Shown here piece by piece: positions 62,601 to 64,000 of a stretch of DNA of 64,000 nt. Location of the stretch: assembly GCA_034620365.1 (NCBI GenBank), contig JAQGEQ010000177.1, forward strand, positions 682,001 through 746,000, read 5' to 3'. Each line of letters begins with the position of its first letter. Position 1 is the first letter of the stretch. Origin of the DNA: Pegea sp. RAD2-039 (taxonomy: Eukaryota > Chordata > Thaliacea > Salpida > Salpidae). The position numbers were made by a program, and so were the translations under genes. The notes under the pieces were generated by a model that was not told the DNA's origin, made no database searches, and saw only the letters and a program-made list of their open reading frames with translations.

Positions 62601-64000
62601 AAATTGTGACTAATAAAAGCCAGTCCATTAGTGTATAAGTATATGTTGTTAGTTTTACAATTAAAGTAAATTGCTAGTTTATTTTTTCAAACAACTTGAT
62701 TAATTTAGATAATATTTATGAAACCAAAATCGTAACTTATTGTTAACATAGTGTATAGCTCTAAAAAGACACAAAATCCTGAAACAGATGATCTATTAAA
62801 CTTTTACAAGATTAATCATTCAAAGTGGCTAATAACTGCAAATACTACATCATTTCTAAACAGATTTAAAAAATTCACTAGAATATAACTTTCTTAAACT
62901 GAAAGCTGAATAAGACAGTAAAATTTCAAATAATTGTTTAAAATAAAATCTGAACAAATACCTATCCAATATAAAAGTACTATATCTATTTATTTCTATC
63001 TACTAATTGCAAAATCATAAAATTTCAATTGTGGTTTTATCGTTCTGTTGCAATAGTAAGTTTTAACTCTCTTTTGTAAACCTTAACGCTGTTGTATCTG
63101 ATTAATTTCTCTTAAGTAAATACCTTTAAGAAAATTATCTAAACTCTATGAAAATTACAGACAAAGATTATTTTTTCTGTCATTTAGAAAACACTTCTAG
63201 TAAAGAGTAACTAATTTTTTACAGGATATTTTTATCTGGTCATGCTATAATCCTTTGTCAATACCTTTCAGTGGGTAATAATCGTGCATAGAGTAGTTCC
63301 TTGCCTTTGATTATCTCATAATTTGTCAGAAGTTTATTACATATTTTTAAAATGCTTTTGGGATATTTTAAACACTGAGCTGCTTCTTTCTGTCATTAAA
63401 TTCTATGTTTAACAACAAACACTAGGATTCGAAAAGTTAAATTAAATTATATAAGCTTACTACTTTAGCAATGTGAATAATAAAGCTTATACCAATTATT
63501 AAAAGCTATGACAAAGTGTTGAAGACATTGAAAACAATCATACAAATAGCCTTTTTCTTTATCGCTATGCAACAGTTTTCTTGATTGAAAAAACTGCTTA
63601 AGGAAAAATTATAGTTCAAAAAATCGAACTTAAATATGAAATTAATACACTAATAGTACAAAACTATACGTTTTTTAGTAAAATTCTTTAGATATGGAAA
63701 ACTATGCAAGTTTAACGAAAATTAGCATCTTGAAACCTAAAATTCATTTTGGTTAACGTAAATAAAGTAATAAGTTTTTTTTTTTTTTAGCAATTATAAA
63801 ACAATAAAATTACTTTGATAAACTATTTTAAAGTACAATATGCCGTTTTATCTAGTTATTTAATGTGAATCAGTCAAAAAGTAGATAAGTAAGTTCAAAA
63901 TCTTTTTAAGGAGGACAAACATTGACACAACATAAACAAATCTTTATACTTTTGGATCAGCAAGTGCTAAATTTTAATGTACTTTAAATTGCTTGTTATT
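59609..64000. other. AT-rich spacer to window end
   Basis: No supported gene. It contains hairpin element copy B (60784-60818) and long A/T runs. ORFs 59930-60184 (no ATG at its left end) and 60692-60886 show no motif. Confidence 0.45.
60784..60818. repeat. Dispersed GC-rich hairpin element, copy B
   Basis: The 5' arm cgcgaaggagggtgc differs from copy A (45921) by one base. Here CGCGA (60784-60788) pairs with TCGCG (60813-60817) and GGTGC (60794-60798) with GTACC (60808-60812), leaving an AGGAG bulge. It is preceded by caataaa(cg), as in copy A. Confidence 0.68.

Noticed and set aside
1..64000. CRISPR arrays, bacterial operons, origins or phage genes
   Set aside because: Spliced animal genes throughout; no regularly spaced repeats or prokaryotic gene structure.

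Overview
This is a piece of an AT-rich animal nuclear genome (roughly 30% GC by eye). Genes are spliced with GT-AG introns, many only 50-65 bp long. Coding islands are separated by long AT-rich spacers and by decayed retroelements. No single marker fixes the phylum. Short introns, widespread 3'-splice-like sites just before start codons, galaxin-like genes and ciliary genes point to a non-vertebrate metazoan, possibly one with spliced-leader trans-splicing.

Layout: 2-1384 (-) intronless SLC43A3-like transporter; 4938-5283 a perfect 173-bp tandem duplication; about 5.7-7.3 kb a decayed Ty3/gypsy element; 10028-13192 (+) an unrecognised three-exon gene; about 15.5-17.2 kb a decayed non-LTR (LINE) element; 17669-21653 (-) a same-strand cluster STX17, KGD4/MRPS36, ALKBH1, the last two only 38 bp apart; 25564-27051 (-) an intronless FLVCR-like transporter; 31020-34750 (+) and 38013-43973 (+) two tandem galaxin-like secreted proteins; about 47.4-50.3 kb (+) a CLAMP (C1a-32) ciliary protein; 54037-56018 (+) a small membrane RING-CH (MARCH-like) protein; 57477-59606 (-) an unrecognised six-exon protein with an 18-bp coding minisatellite. 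The remaining DNA is mostly featureless AT-rich spacer.

The most unusual locus is the galaxin pair. Both genes assemble with intact frames and share intron phases, so they are tandem duplicates. The downstream copy carries about 800 residues of Gly-Ser-Met repeats in its last exon, joining a di-cysteine matrix module to a silk-like low-complexity tail in one secreted protein of about 1613 residues. The STX17-KGD4-ALKBH1 cluster is the second point of interest: the order and spacing suggest an operon, but two perfect TGACGTCA palindromes in the 38-bp gap suggest a promoter instead.

Exon models were built by hand from splice sites, frame continuity and remembered family features. No alignment, transcript or database search was run.
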